In this document: one piece after another, positions 21,830-32,702 of the stretch
Layout: every line of letters begins with the position of its first letter
How positions within the stretch are numbered: the stretch's first letter is position 1
Source of the DNA: Zea mays
Taxonomy: Eukaryota > Streptophyta > Magnoliopsida > Poales > Poaceae
Direction of reading: 5' to 3'
NCBI RefSeq assembly: GCF_902167145.1
Contig: NC_050099.1
Coordinates: 242,246,588 to 242,310,587 of the forward strand
DNA length: 64,000 nucleotides
The notes under the pieces: model-generated
What the model was told of the DNA's origin: nothing
The model's database searches: none
What the model saw: the letters and a program-made list of their open reading frames with translations, nothing else
Made by a program: the position numbers and the translations under genes

Positions 21830-24609
21830 GGCACATTGCTCAGCCCGGAGGTCGTCGAGCGTCTTCCTCATCACCTCCATCGCCTGGGGGGCCGAGACCG
21901 TCTGTGTCGCCTGAGCAGCCTACGCCGCTTGGAACTGGCGGACCTGCTCCTCCAGTGCCTGCACTTTCCCCTCCAAATGCTTCCCTCTCTCCTCTGCCTC
22001 GAGCTCAAGCTCGTCTAGCAACTTGTTCCGCCTTACCCACATCTCCTCCCTGAAGGCGAGGTCCTCCTCCTGCCAGGTGAGATCAGTCGCTCGTTTCTCC
22101 AGGGAGGCATCCTTCGCCTTGAGGCTTTCCTCGGCGCGAGCAATGTTGCTAGCCTTGTCGACAAGTTCCTGCTGCAGCTTCTGCAGCTTCGCCTCAGCCG
22201 TAGCCTGCTCGCCCCGCTATTTCTCCAGCATCGTATTATAGGCTTTCAACTTATTATGGCCTCCTCCCTTTGGTCTAAGTGTTCCTTCTTCTTGACCAAG
22301 CTTTCCTCCTTCCGGGTCACCTCCTGCTCTTGGTCAGACACCTTTCGGAGGTCCTCCTTGAAGTCCTCGCGCTCCTGCTCAAGCTCGGCCCGCTCTGAGG
22401 CGAATTGGCAGGACGCCACCTTAGTGCGCTTCTCCAGTTGGGTGCACCAGTCGCCAAGGCGCTGGTGCTCGGTCTCGAGCGCCCCCCACTCCCGCAGGAT
22501 CATCGCCTCGGTTTCCTGGAGGGCCTGATGAGCGCGGGACAGCACCTGAGGGAGGGTAGTCAGTGTTGCTTCTAATTCGATGCCAGACCGGAGCGGTCGC
22601 CCAAGAATAACCTCAAGTTCCTCCAGAGTTGGCGGTGGGATGGAGCTGGTCGCACCCCCACGCCTACCACCGACGGTGTATTTGACGGTATCGCCGCTGT
22701 TGGATCTGCAGTAGCTATTGGCGGCACTGCCACCTCTGGACCCCCAGCTAGAACTTGGGAACCCGAAGGCATTGCCTCGACGGTGATAGGCGGAGTCTGG
22801 GGGCCCGACGGCGCCACCTCAGCACCAGCGTCACCCCGCATGGTGGGGGCAAACGTAGCAGGAACCTCTTCGGCCACTACCTGTGGTGGCCTTGACACCG
22901 ACGCTAATGAGGCTGCGGTAGCCACTGACGGATCGCCGACGACATTCCCAACAGATGTATGCTGCTGGAAACTAGGCCCACCGGCGGGCATAGCGGCGAC
23001 GGGGGAGGAGCGTCCTCGGAAGCCGAAGAAGGGGAGGCCCTGACGGGCAAAGGATGGGTCAAGACCTGTCGACATAGAAGTTACGCTCGCAAAAACATTG
23101 AAAGAGTCTAAACTTACTTGGGGCCATGATCCTTCCAGTGGCCCTGGAAGCGGGGTGCCCGCTGTCGTTGCTGCTGTTGCTGCCGCTCCTGCTGTTGTTG
23201 CTGCCGCTGCCCTCGCGGTGACGGCGGTCGGTCTGACACTGGTGGCGGTACCGGTGGTGATAGATCCGAAGGTGGTGGTGGCGGAGGGCTCATGCCCCTC
23301 TGCCCGTCCTGGACCCGAGGTTCGGCCTCCTTAGTCCCACCAGCTGTCTTCTGACGCTTCTGGGGGGAGTTCGAATCAAGGGGAAGATCCGAAACAAAAG
23401 ACCCATCGACATGACGCAGTTGGTGTCGCCTTACTCCCTCCGACCTTCCGGCGGCGTCCAGAGCGGAGGAGCTACTTGCAGGCCCCTTGCCCTTGTCCGA
23501 GGAACTAGGGGCCATAGGAGGAGCTCTGGGACCCACATCGGCAGGCTGGGGACCTCCGACCGGTACACCGGGAATATGGATCCCCCGGTGGGGGTCCCGG
23601 CCGCCGGTCTGACGGATCGCCACACCACTCTCATCAAGGGTCGGCAGTCGGGCCAGTACCACCGACCGCAACCCTGGATTGTCGCAGAGCGGCGAAATCC
23701 CCTGGGGAGGTATCAAGGTTTCGGGGATAAAAGCCTCACCAGTGATCCCCTTCACCAAAATTTCCAACTGCTCCCAGGACAGGTCAGTCCCAGGCCCGCG
23801 CTAGATCCTACCAATGTCGCTAGGGTTGGTAAACCAGCACACAGACGCGGCCTCCCCTACAGCGGCATGACCCGACGCTTCAGGAAATCGCCGAGTACGT
23901 GCATCGAGGTCAGGCCACCAACCGCCAATTCCTTAATCCTGTCCAGGACGGGCTCGAACTCCGGCACGAGGCACGATTTTACCCTCCATTGCTTCCGGTC
24001 GAGTCTGGGCCCGTCACTCGGAAGGGCAAGACGATCATTGACCTCAGCACTAGCGATCACCCAGTCATTTCGCCAGTTCTCCCATCGTGCGCCACCAAGG
24101 GAGGCGATGTAGGTCACTGTTGGATCAGACCTCGTCTGGAAGTAGTAGGCCCCAAGGTGGTATTTGCCCTTCCCAGACCTCACCAGCACAAAAAACTGGC
24201 GGAAGAGGGAAGTGCAGGCTACCACTCCCACGAACATCTCACAGAAATGGACAAAGATGGCCACATGGAGAATGGAGTGGGGGCGTGAGATGCTGGAGTT
24301 GAAGTCCGAACTCCTCCAGCAGCAGCAGGAAGAACAGCGAAATCGGCAGCGCCAACCCGCAGAAGAGATAGGAGACGAAGAGCACAAACTCCCTGGCAGC
24401 GAGATCTCCGAGGGGAGTAGTGCCGGCCCGGATCCTCCCGGCGAACGCCGGCGTGCCCCATCCGAGCAGGCGGCGCACCGTGTCGAGCGCCTCCTCGGTC
24501 TCGAAATGATCGGGACGAACCGCATGGCCATGGAAACCGCGGCGGCGGAAAACTGGGGAGCACGAACGCGGAGAGGCGTGGAGGGCTCAGAGGCGAAAGG
24601 GCGGAGCAA
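21830..24609 (-). pseudogene. Element A antisense ORF region (Transposase_28-like plus coiled coil), broken
   Basis: Minus-strand pieces in order: 24609-23857, with a conserved block (EMFVGVVACTSLFRQFF, LGGARWENWRNDW, LGDFLKRR) of the 'putative gypsy type transposon' family; 23767-23114, with GGRDPHRGI then Pro- and Gln-rich tracts; 23075-22572, low complexity; and 22545-22246 with weaker sequence down to 21830, a heptad coiled coil rich in Glu, Arg and Lys. Stops and frame changes separate the pieces, for example a TAG near 23863 and a shift near 23850. It is homologous in position and kind to the antisense ORF of element C but highly diverged. Function unknown. Confidence 0.62.
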
Positions 24610-25113
24610 TTAGGGAAAATGCGAAAGCAAAACCACTGCGCGCGGAGAACCCCCTTTTCAAGAAAAGGCTCCCCGCGCACCCTGGAAAAATCCGCCTGAC
24701 GCACACCTAGCGCCCAAACAACTCAGTCGCTGACATAGGGGCCCGGACCCACAAGTCACGTAGCTGGGGCGCTGGTTTCCATACGCGGAAGAGCAAACCG
24801 CCGCGCACGCTCCCACGCCGCCTCGGGGCCGCTGCCGGAGGATATTTTTAACATAGGCGGGGCCAACAGGGCGCCCCACGCACGCGGGGCACGGCCAAAC
24901 CGCCATGCGTGGGGGCCACGCACCAGTCAGCCGCTAAGACGGGCACGACGGTTGGTGTGACCAATAGCAGACTGACAGCATGCGCGCGCTGGGTTAATAC
25001 AGCACGCGCTAAGGAGATGCTCCGGTCACTGGCCATGCTGTGCTTACACAGGATACAGGTTTTGGCCCCACCTGCAGGCTCGCACCCTCCCCTAAGGTGG
25101 GCCTGGGGGCTAC
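24610..25113 (+). other. Element A region before 3' LTR
   Basis: GC-rich, non-coding, ending in the polypurine stretch GGGCCTGGGGGCTAC at 25099-25113. The antisense ORF's promoter would lie here if it has one. Confidence 0.6.
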
Positions 25114-25719
25114 TGTCGGTACCTTGAAACAGGGGTACCCCTTGTTACAAGATGAAGGCGTTGCGCCCGCGGAGAAGCCTCTGGTTGCGCGGAGAACAGT
25201 TCTCCGCGGCGCCACATCAGCCGCCCAGGGGTCGCCACGTGGTCAAGGAAAGGGACGTGCTCTAGGATTCACGCAGTGGGTCCAGACCTACTGCAAGGAA
25301 AGCATCGGACCCCGTGCGTGACGGGCGGACCTCCGAGATAGGTCCCGGACCCTTCTGAGTGGAGTCCGGACTACTCACCGCCGGGTCCCGGGATTCTGGG
25401 GCAGGGAATACCCGGACCCTGCCCAGGAAGGGGTCCAGGGACGACATGTGTCCAGATCCAGCTTGATGCGAACCTGTCCGCACAACGTTCCCATTCCCTG
25501 GCCAGGCGGAGACCTGGTGTAGTCAAGGAGCCTACTATGCATGACGTGAGCATGTGGGATACGCCTGACGTAAGGCCGCTGAGCCGCGCTGCCCTTGCAT
25601 TTATTGTGGAAAGGACGCACCGTCTGACTACCCCGCTGACAGGCGATGTGCCCCTTCAGCATTTAATGCGCCCTGTCCACTCAACTGGCAGGCGGCACCC
25701 AAGCCATCTTACAGGCGGC

Positions 25720-26370
25720 CAGGGCCGGTCCTGACATTTCGGGGGCCCCAAGCGGAAATTTATACGGAGGCCTTATACGAAAATTTGAGTCTGCTATTTT
25801 TTCAACTTTTAAATAATATCTGAAAAATAAAAGAAGTTAAAGATTTACACAATTTTATTCAAAATGATATGACTGTAGACGTTGTTACATTATTTTATGA
25901 GTCATAAAATTATACAAATTATGTAATATAACTCTACATTTGTTTTGACTTTTGAGAGAGTATTTTTACTTTTAATTTGTCAAACTAGCATAAACCTTAA
26001 AATGCATAGTAAACCAAATCTAAATATATTAGAGCAAATCTTCTGAAAACAAAGTTCAGCAAACTAAACTAGGATTAAACAATGTAGGTTATTAGGGTCG
26101 GCCCTCCGGTGGATAGAATTAAGCAACGCGACAGGCACAGGTGTACAACACCTTCAGTCCTTCCCACGTCAATTTTAGTATTTGTCATTAAGCAGACTGT
26201 TGCGCGATATCGAAGAGATGATTGATAGAAAATAAAAGAGACGCAACAAAAGAATGAGAATAAAAATTTATCGTATATGTATTTGGATATAAGATAGATA
26301 AACGGGGGCCCTACGGACCTTGGGGGCCCTGAGCGGTGGCATACCCTGCACACCCTCAGGGCCGGCCCTG
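25720..26370. mobile_element. Non-autonomous hAT transposon, 651 bp
   Basis: Termini CAGGGCCGGTCCTGA and, reverse-complemented from the right, CAGGGCCGGCCCTGA: 14 of 15 match. It is flanked by an exact 8-bp duplication CAGGCGGC at 25712-25719 and 26371-26378, the size expected for hAT. The interior is AT-rich with no transposase-like ORF, so an external hAT transposase would be needed. Confidence 0.93.
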
Positions 26371-26610
26371 CAGGCGGCGTGTCAGGCTATTCCCGTTGGC
26401 CAACAGTATACCTACGTCGTGGCATGCGCCGCACCCATCATGACTCGCGCGTTACCGAGGGCGCTGCAGCAAGATATCTATACTGAACGCATTACGGATA
26501 TCAAGGTGCACGGAGATTACATGGGTCGGGCAAGCAGTAGTTCCATCCTTCCATTTGTCTCTGGGCCCACTTGTCGGGGCTCAGAACCCTTGTACATGCC
26601 CCCTTTGAAC

Positions 26611-26618
26611 TATAAAAG
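26611..26618 (+). promoter_or_regulatory. TATA box of element A 3' LTR
   Basis: TATAAAAG in the R-proximal part of the LTR, the same direction as NSE4 and about 800 bp before its start codon. Whether the LTR is active is unknown. Confidence 0.6.
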
Positions 26619-26859
26619 GGGAGGCATGCAGATAGGCTCACTTAGACCCAAGTGATTCTAGGCAACTCAAACTCTCAAGCAATACATCACACGGTGGAGT
26701 AGGGTATTACGCTCTGGCGGCCCGAACCACTCTAAATCCTTGTGTGTTCTTGTGTTCTTCCCATTTTCCAACTAACGAGCAAAACGCTTAGGCCCCTCCT
26801 CATCTTAGGATTTATAGCGGATGCACTCCGCCACTCGGCCGGAGATTTTCTCTCCGACA

Positions 26860-27416
26860 GTGTGAAATTAACTTTTTAAGTTTAATTAACAGATAACAAT
26901 GTGTATTATGACACTATAAATATTGTACTATTTTTTAACTTTAAAAATTGATGTATAAAAATCAAATATCACACTTATAAAATATAAAGGGACTGAATAG
27001 GAGGAATTGTTGGAGAGGAGGTCAAAGAGGAGGAATAAAAGATATATTTAAAAATGAATAGAAGATACAAATAGCGGGAGATGAGAGGGAGACATTTAAA
27101 AATGAAAAGAAGGCACAAATACGGAGAGACGAGAGGGGTAATTGTTGAAATCGGTAACTATAGGAGCGGGTCGCCGCAATGCGCACGGCAGCCCTCTTCC
27201 TCGGGAAGATTTCAAATCCCCGCGGCCTCTTCCATCTTCTGCTCGGCACGGCACTCCGGCTGCCCGAAAAATTTCGCACATCCCAGATTCCCGCCCGCTC
27301 TGGTTCGCGCCCTCGTCTGGTTCCCTTGCCAACCCGGTCATTCAACGTCGCAGCCACCCCGCGCGGCTAGGGCTGGGACTCGAGGCCTAGGGTTTGGCTG
27401 TAAGTTTGGTAACACG
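26860..27416 (+). promoter_or_regulatory. NSE4 upstream region with imperfect tandem duplication
   Basis: 557 bp between the LTR and the NSE4 start codon. The first 140 bp are AT-rich. At 27047-27135 two imperfect copies of ATTTAAAAATGAA(T/A)AGAAG plus flanks follow one another. The last 250 bp are GC-rich with CG dinucleotides, typical of a grass promoter and 5' leader. No clear TATA box near the gene. Confidence 0.5.
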
Positions 27417-30400
27417 ATGGCGGGGGCCGCGGGGGAGAGCAGCGGCGAGCGGCAGGGGACGGTGGAGCGGCGGATGCTGCGGTCGCGGTACCACGCCGTG
27501 AAGAACATCATCAGCGGTAGGCGGCCTCTCGCGCTCTCTCTTGTCTTGTCCGCTCCGGCTCGACCGGGTTTGGGTCCATTTCGGGTTTGGGGTGTGGTTT
27601 TGACCTCTGAGGGAGTCTTGTTTGTGCGCAGATGAGCGGGATGAGATGTCGAGGGCGGATTCGGACAGGTTCACAGCCATCATCCAGCAGGTGGATTGCC
27701 TACACGAGCTCGGTAAGCATCGTCTCTCTGTTGCTTGTGAACGACTGCGTTTTTTTTCCATTTCAGAAAGCAAGTGTGTTGAACTTTGAAGAGTCGTGAG
27801 GTGAAAAACTTTTGCTTGGACTTGCTGCATGATTTTCGATTTAGGAATTGTTTTTACCATTTCAATGGTGTGCCTGGTTACTGTAAAAATGTTTTCTGGG
27901 GTGTTTGCAGCATGTTTTAGGAACAATAACATCAGAAGTAGGGTACAAAATGGCTTCAATTGAATGGAACTGCTTTCTTTGGACTTCTTTTTAATTGTTA
28001 ACAAGCTCAGTTTCCGCTAGCCCACAAGTTGTTTGCTTTTGTTCCTTTCAATAGTGCCCCACTCAATCTGAATGCTTTGGTAGCTTACGTGGGACCAAGA
28101 TTAACCAGCTTACAGATAGATTCACTCTAGACCTTCAAAATGCATGTTCCCTAATCAAGAATAGCTGTTGATATTCACGCTGAATTTGAAATATTTGGAT
28201 ATTTGTGAACTCATTTGTCAGTCTGTTATCTTGGTGATGGTATTGTATTATTCATATTCCTATTTCAAATCTACTAGATGCCATTTTGTTGCAAATACTT
28301 AATTGAGCGTCAGTATATAGCAATAGCAGAGAACTGTTAAGTATAATCTATAGACTTTGATGCCTCTCTTAGATGTGTAATCTAGCATAAATATTTTTTA
28401 CAACAACTTATCTTAATATTCTTCTGTTAGTTTTAGATAGATTTATAAAATACATGTAACATGGACACACATATGTACTGTATACAGTCTCTGCAATTTG
28501 TATTTGTTGTTCTTCCATGTTAATTGGCACATGTTGATATATTTTCCTGCTCAACAGTCAACACTTAAGTTTATTCCTTGTATAATTGCATCTTATGGGA
28601 AGGGCGGGCCTGGTGCAGCGGTAGAGCCTACCGTCTGTAACCGGAAGGTCCCGGGTTCGAGCCCCAGCCTCTGCATATTATGCGGGTAAGGCTTGGCGCT
28701 TAAAGATACCCTTCCCCAGACCCCGCACAGTGCGGGAAGCCTACGGCACTGGGTACGCCCTTTATAATTGCATCTTATGGCAAAAATGGGTGTATCATTT
28801 GATTGTAAGACAATATATTAGGGACCACTGTTGTATGCCAACTTGGTTATTGATTGTTAGGGAAAATGCTGTGTTTTACTATGCTTTGCTGGTTAACTAT
28901 GCAAAAACTAATCTATATTCGAACACACAATAAGAGTGTCCTTCTGCATTGCAGTGCAGAGGCCTAGGGAGCAAATAGCGGATGCAGAAGCTCTGCTTGG
29001 CATTACAAACACTTTGGTAACTTCGGTGAGGTCCCACTCAAGTGAAGGAATCAGCCCTTCTGATTTCATAACAGCTTTACTCAAGAAGTTTGGGCAGCAA
29101 GGGAATCATGATGATGAGTCTGTCTCATTACGATGGGGTGATCTTGGGCTTTCTGTTTCACATATCTTCAGGCCTGTGCCTGGATGCTGTACCATGTAAT
29201 GAAGCCCCTCTCTTTTCAACAACACTTAACATTGTATGCACGGACACCCTGGCCCACCTTTTCTGCTATCAAATGAGTTAACCTGTGCATGGTGTTAATG
29301 TTTTCAGGCTTGGTCCTATGAATACTGAAGTAAAGCAACGGAAAGTTGTAGCTGTTGGTAGGAAACGGACTGCACGGCCAACAGAAAATACCTGTCCTGA
29401 AGAGGTAGCCACATGCTTATCATGATGTAAATCATACATTCATACAGTATAAGTTAAGTGAAAATGTGAAATCATGATTTCCTTTAGGTCTTCCTTTGCC
29501 TTTGACTTCAATGCATTGTACTCATGATTGGTGTTCTGCTTTGTAATTCTTAGTTCACAATTTTTTAATTAAAGCAAAATATTATTAAAGGTAGTACAAT
29601 TCATATTCTCAGTTCTTCCTTCATATGCATTTGAATCATATATTTGAATTTCCTAGAACTTTGTCATTATCTATAAGTCACTAGACTCACTGGCTGTTTT
29701 ACTGCTAACTTCCAACCACATAATGTTTTTTCAAATGCAGCTTGCTGAGTCTTCAGAGGAAGTAAAGACAGACACTGACAGGAATGTCTTAGTTATGTTT
29801 GATATCCTCAGGCGAAAGAAGAGCGCAAAATTGGAAAACCTTGTGTTGAATAGGCTTTCCTTTGCCCAAACAGTTGAAAATGTTTTTGCACTATCTTTCT
29901 TAGTGAAAGATGGTAGGGTGGAAATAACTGTAGATGATAGCGGGCATATAGTACGTAAGTACTTTGTTCACTTTTGCTTTTGTGTTTAAGTTATATTATG
30001 CTGTGAATGTTTCTAACCCAATATTATTGATCTTGAACAGGGCCAAGGAATGCACCTGCTGCTAGCGCTATAGCCTCAGGAGAAGTCTCATACAGTCATT
30101 TTGTTTTTAGATTTGACTTCAAGGACTGGAAGGTATAGTTTCTAATTATTACATTTGTATTTGTCAGCGAAGCCTTATATATTGAATCTGGATATTCCTT
30201 ATTCAGCACCATGCCTGGAGTTGGTCTGTGAGTAAAGTTTTAGGGAATGCAACTGAAAACAGAGCTTAACATATTCAACTGCTCTCCCTTTTGAGTACCA
30301 ATGGTCTAGAGTTGTAAAGAGGCTACTATGGTACTAGGAAAACATCATAGTCATCTGCTCAGGTCACCATGTGTTAACCATTCAAGCATGCTTCCATTGC

Positions 30401-30780
30401 TTGCAAGAGAATTTGAAGAAACTATAAGAGTGAACAGGCTTGAAATTCCTACATGTACATGGTGTGGGAATAGATTGTTTAGTCTTATTTGTATGCATGA
30501 ACTTCACATAATCTGAATTTTCCTCCTCTTTTTATTCCAACCACAGCTTATGAAAGAAGTTGTTACAGAGGGAGAAGAGCTGTTGCCACACAGGACTTCC
30601 CAGAGCAATCTTTGCAACGAAGAAAACGACCAACCAAATCTGGAGGCACGTGCGCAAATAACGCCCATCAGGAAACTCACCCGGAACCGAGGATTGGTCT
30701 TGCAGGATCATGTAGTCGAGGAAACTCCTGAAGAGAACCAAGCGTCTAAGCGCAGGCGCCTTTTCAGGAATCAAGATTGA
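27417..30780 (+). CDS. NSE4: NSE4, kleisin subunit of the SMC5/6 complex
   Basis: Seven exons, all GT-AG: 27417-27516, 27632-27712, 28955-29195, 29308-29404, 29741-29954, 30041-30132, 30547-30780; together 1,059 nt, 352 aa. NSE4 is the nuclear delta-kleisin that bridges the SMC5 and SMC6 heads and binds NSE1/NSE3, in DNA repair and chromosome segregation. Visible: N-terminal [11 protein letters not shown] (about residue 18); [14 protein letters not shown] (about 61); a GCCTMLGPM motif across intron 3 (about 137-145); the Nse4 C-terminal domain with PRNAPAA and [16 protein letters not shown] (about 246-280); a basic tail (KRRR near 345). Slightly shorter than the roughly 400 aa I recall for Arabidopsis NSE4A. 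Splice sites were chosen to keep the conserved motifs in frame; no stop or shift. Boundaries are inference until matched to cDNA. Confidence 0.9.
28599..28762 (+). mobile_element. Au-type SINE in NSE4 intron 2
   Basis: 164 bp with a tRNA-like head: A box TGGTGCAGCGGTAGAGCC (28611-28628) and B box GGTTCGAGCCC (28653-28663), then a body ending GGGTACGCCCTTT. It is flanked by an exact 18-bp duplication, TATAATTGCATCTTATGG, at 28581-28598 and 28763-28780. The body matches the Au SINE of grasses as I recall it. Same strand as the host gene, well inside the intron. Confidence 0.9.
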
Positions 30781-31337
30781 CCTAGCAATTGCTTGGCATG
30801 AGTAGTGTAGGCAGGCAACCTGGCTTGTGTTGTATGCAAAAAATTGCCTGAGCCTGAGTAACGTGTCTTTCACTAGGTCTGTTGTGCCATGCTGTCTTGT
30901 TCTTGGCACAGCTCGTGCTTATCTGAACTTCCAGTTGTGCCAGCGGAGTAGAGCTGTAATTATAAATTGTTTGAAGTTCTGGTCACATCTTGCAACTACA
31001 GAATGGTGTTTGTAGGGCTGAGTGTAACTAGCTAGCTTGGCTCGGTCTGGTCTGGGTCATTAACTCATTTATTATCATGGCAAGATGTGCCTCGGGTCAG
31101 CTTGTTAGGCTGTCATAGCTTACTCATCCTATCTCTTATTTTAAACTTCATTTTGTAAATATTACAACTTACATTGTAAAACAATATTATGGACGTCCAT
31201 ATAGATGATCTACTACAAACAACCTTAAGAAATGAGTTAAAAGTTCAGCTCAACTTGGCTTCGCTCGTTAACAGCTTGAGCTAGTTTTTTAGCTTGTGAG
31301 CTGCACATGAATATAATTCTCTAACACAGAGCTGTGA
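30781..31337 (+). other. NSE4 3' flank
   Basis: Probably the 3' UTR for the first few hundred bases (AT-rich, no ORF); no perfect AATAAA seen close to the stop. Nothing recognised beyond about 31000. Confidence 0.5.
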
Positions 31338-31345
31338 GTTAGCAT

Positions 31346-31521
31346 CAGGGTTTACTTTCTCGGGCGAGATCACCGAATTTTGGGACTTCTCGTTTTCGCT
31401 ACTACCCGAAAAACAAATTTCGGTTTTAAATGGATTTTGATCCAAAACATAAAAATACAAAAGTAAAAATTTGGTTAACAAAACGAAATTCGGAACAGTC
31501 CAAACGAAATCGTGAACCCTG
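31346..31521. mobile_element. Small hAT-like MITE, 176 bp
   Basis: Termini CAGGGTTTAC and, reverse-complemented from the right, CAGGGTTCAC, 9 of 10 identical. Flanks GTTAGCAT (31338-31345) and GTTAGTAT (31522-31529), a 7-of-8 match to an 8-bp duplication. No coding capacity. It lies in the NSE4/CCCH-KH intergenic space. Confidence 0.78.
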
Positions 31522-31529
31522 GTTAGTAT

Positions 31530-32702
31530 ACACCGGTTCTTCTATACTTGCACAAGTCAACATCAATTTAACTGAGGAGCCCTTGTCAAAGCTACAAAAA
31601 AATCATTTGAAGAGTTCCATGTACACAACACATTTTACTATTTTAATCCTGTGCCTTTTCAAACCATGTCAGCGTAATTACTGCATACTTTTGTCTTGCG
31701 AAATCTAGCCAACAGATCGGCCTATTTTCAAAACCCTAGACACATCACACGTGGCTACGACTACGACCTAGATATATCTGGCTGATGCATCCTATAGGCT
31801 ATAGAAGCAAAATCTAGTCTAGGGAGGTTTTGGAATTTCCGATCCAATACATTTCTATGGATATGGAGGCAGCCTGAGGCTGATTTGTGAATCCTTGCCC
31901 AAGTCCAAGTTTATCTGGCGGCGGCAAGCTTAGCAGGCGGCAGCAGCTGTGCCAACAAAAACGGCAGGGTGGCTGATTTGCGGATCCTCGAGCTTAGGGA
32001 ATATGGGGGTGTTTGCACTATAATATAAGTATTAGTTAGCTGCTAAAATTAGATGAAGATATCTAAACAGTTTAGCCCCTAAATTTGTTATTTACCGTAC
32101 ACATGCAAGAATTAGCAACCCACAGAACAGAACCAACACCCGCATAAACCAACAGAACAAAACAGAAGTTCTGGCAACATTTAGGGGCCTCTTTCGCAAG
32201 ATTTTTTTTTTCTCAGTGGCTTCAGCTCCAACTCCGCAGCTCAATGTGAAACCCTACCAAACGGCTCCGCATGAAACGACAACACATTCACATTGCAATC
32301 GAAGCTCTGCAGTGGCGTCTCCAGCCTAACGTAGAGTGAGGCTGCAGTCTGGCTTCTTTTGCTAAAGAGGGCCTATGATTAACAGTTGGAAACGACCATA
32401 ACAAAATAGACACAAGTTCTGGCCTGGCACACAGAGATACCTATGCAAATCATCAGCATCAACACTTCTCTGGTTGAACCTAAATAGAGGATTAGATCAT
32501 AGGAGAACATTCAAGAACAAACGCAGAAAACAGATTTAGTTGGCCAACAGCGAAGGACTAAAGAAGTCAGCAAATTTAGTAGTAGGCCTGAAGCCAGCAA
32601 TTCATTAGCGTAGACCTAAAGAAGCCAACAAATCCATCATCAGAGGCCAAGTTTTGAGTTACATTGACTAATGACTATGAGGTAAGAAACAGGGCATGGA
32701 TC
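31530..32702. other. Intergenic region between convergent genes
   Basis: No gene seen. The part near 32702 is presumably the 3' UTR of the minus-strand CCCH-KH gene. Stretches around 31990-32230 (GGGGGTGTTTGCACT, GGGGCCTCTTTCGC) look like MITE ends but I could not define termini or duplications. Confidence 0.4.

Larger units (their letters stand above)
1..26859 (+). mobile_element. Element A: Ty3/gypsy Tat-lineage LTR retrotransposon, 5' part outside window, interrupted
   Basis: The outermost element of the left nest. Its 5' LTR, gag and protease lie before base 1. Inside the window are a decayed pol (130-3224 continuing at 21075-21342), an antisense ORF region (21830-24609), a polypurine tract just before 25114 and the 3' LTR (25114-26859). 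Pol order is RT, Ty3-type RNase H, a second archaeal-type RNase H (acidic FDGS motif near 1683), then integrase. Dual RNase H plus antisense 3' ORFs is the hallmark of the Tat lineage. Element B is inserted at 3225-21074 and a hAT element in the 3' LTR. The target duplication cannot be checked because the left end is absent; the right flank reads GTGTG. Confidence 0.88.
25114..26859 (+). repeat. Element A 3' LTR, split by a hAT element
   Basis: Starts TGTCGG and ends CCGACA, perfect short inverted termini. Net length is about 1,087 bp without the hAT insert. A TATA box at 26611 suggests transcription starting near 26640 and running rightward, towards NSE4. Confidence 0.88.

Noticed and set aside
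23411..24613. Plus-strand ORFs opposite element A antisense block
   Set aside because: The minus-strand reading carries the conserved gypsy-type domain; these are its shadows.
28605..28677. tRNA-like sequence with A and B boxes
   Set aside because: It is the head of a SINE flanked by an 18-bp duplication; body and tail follow, and it does not form a complete tRNA.
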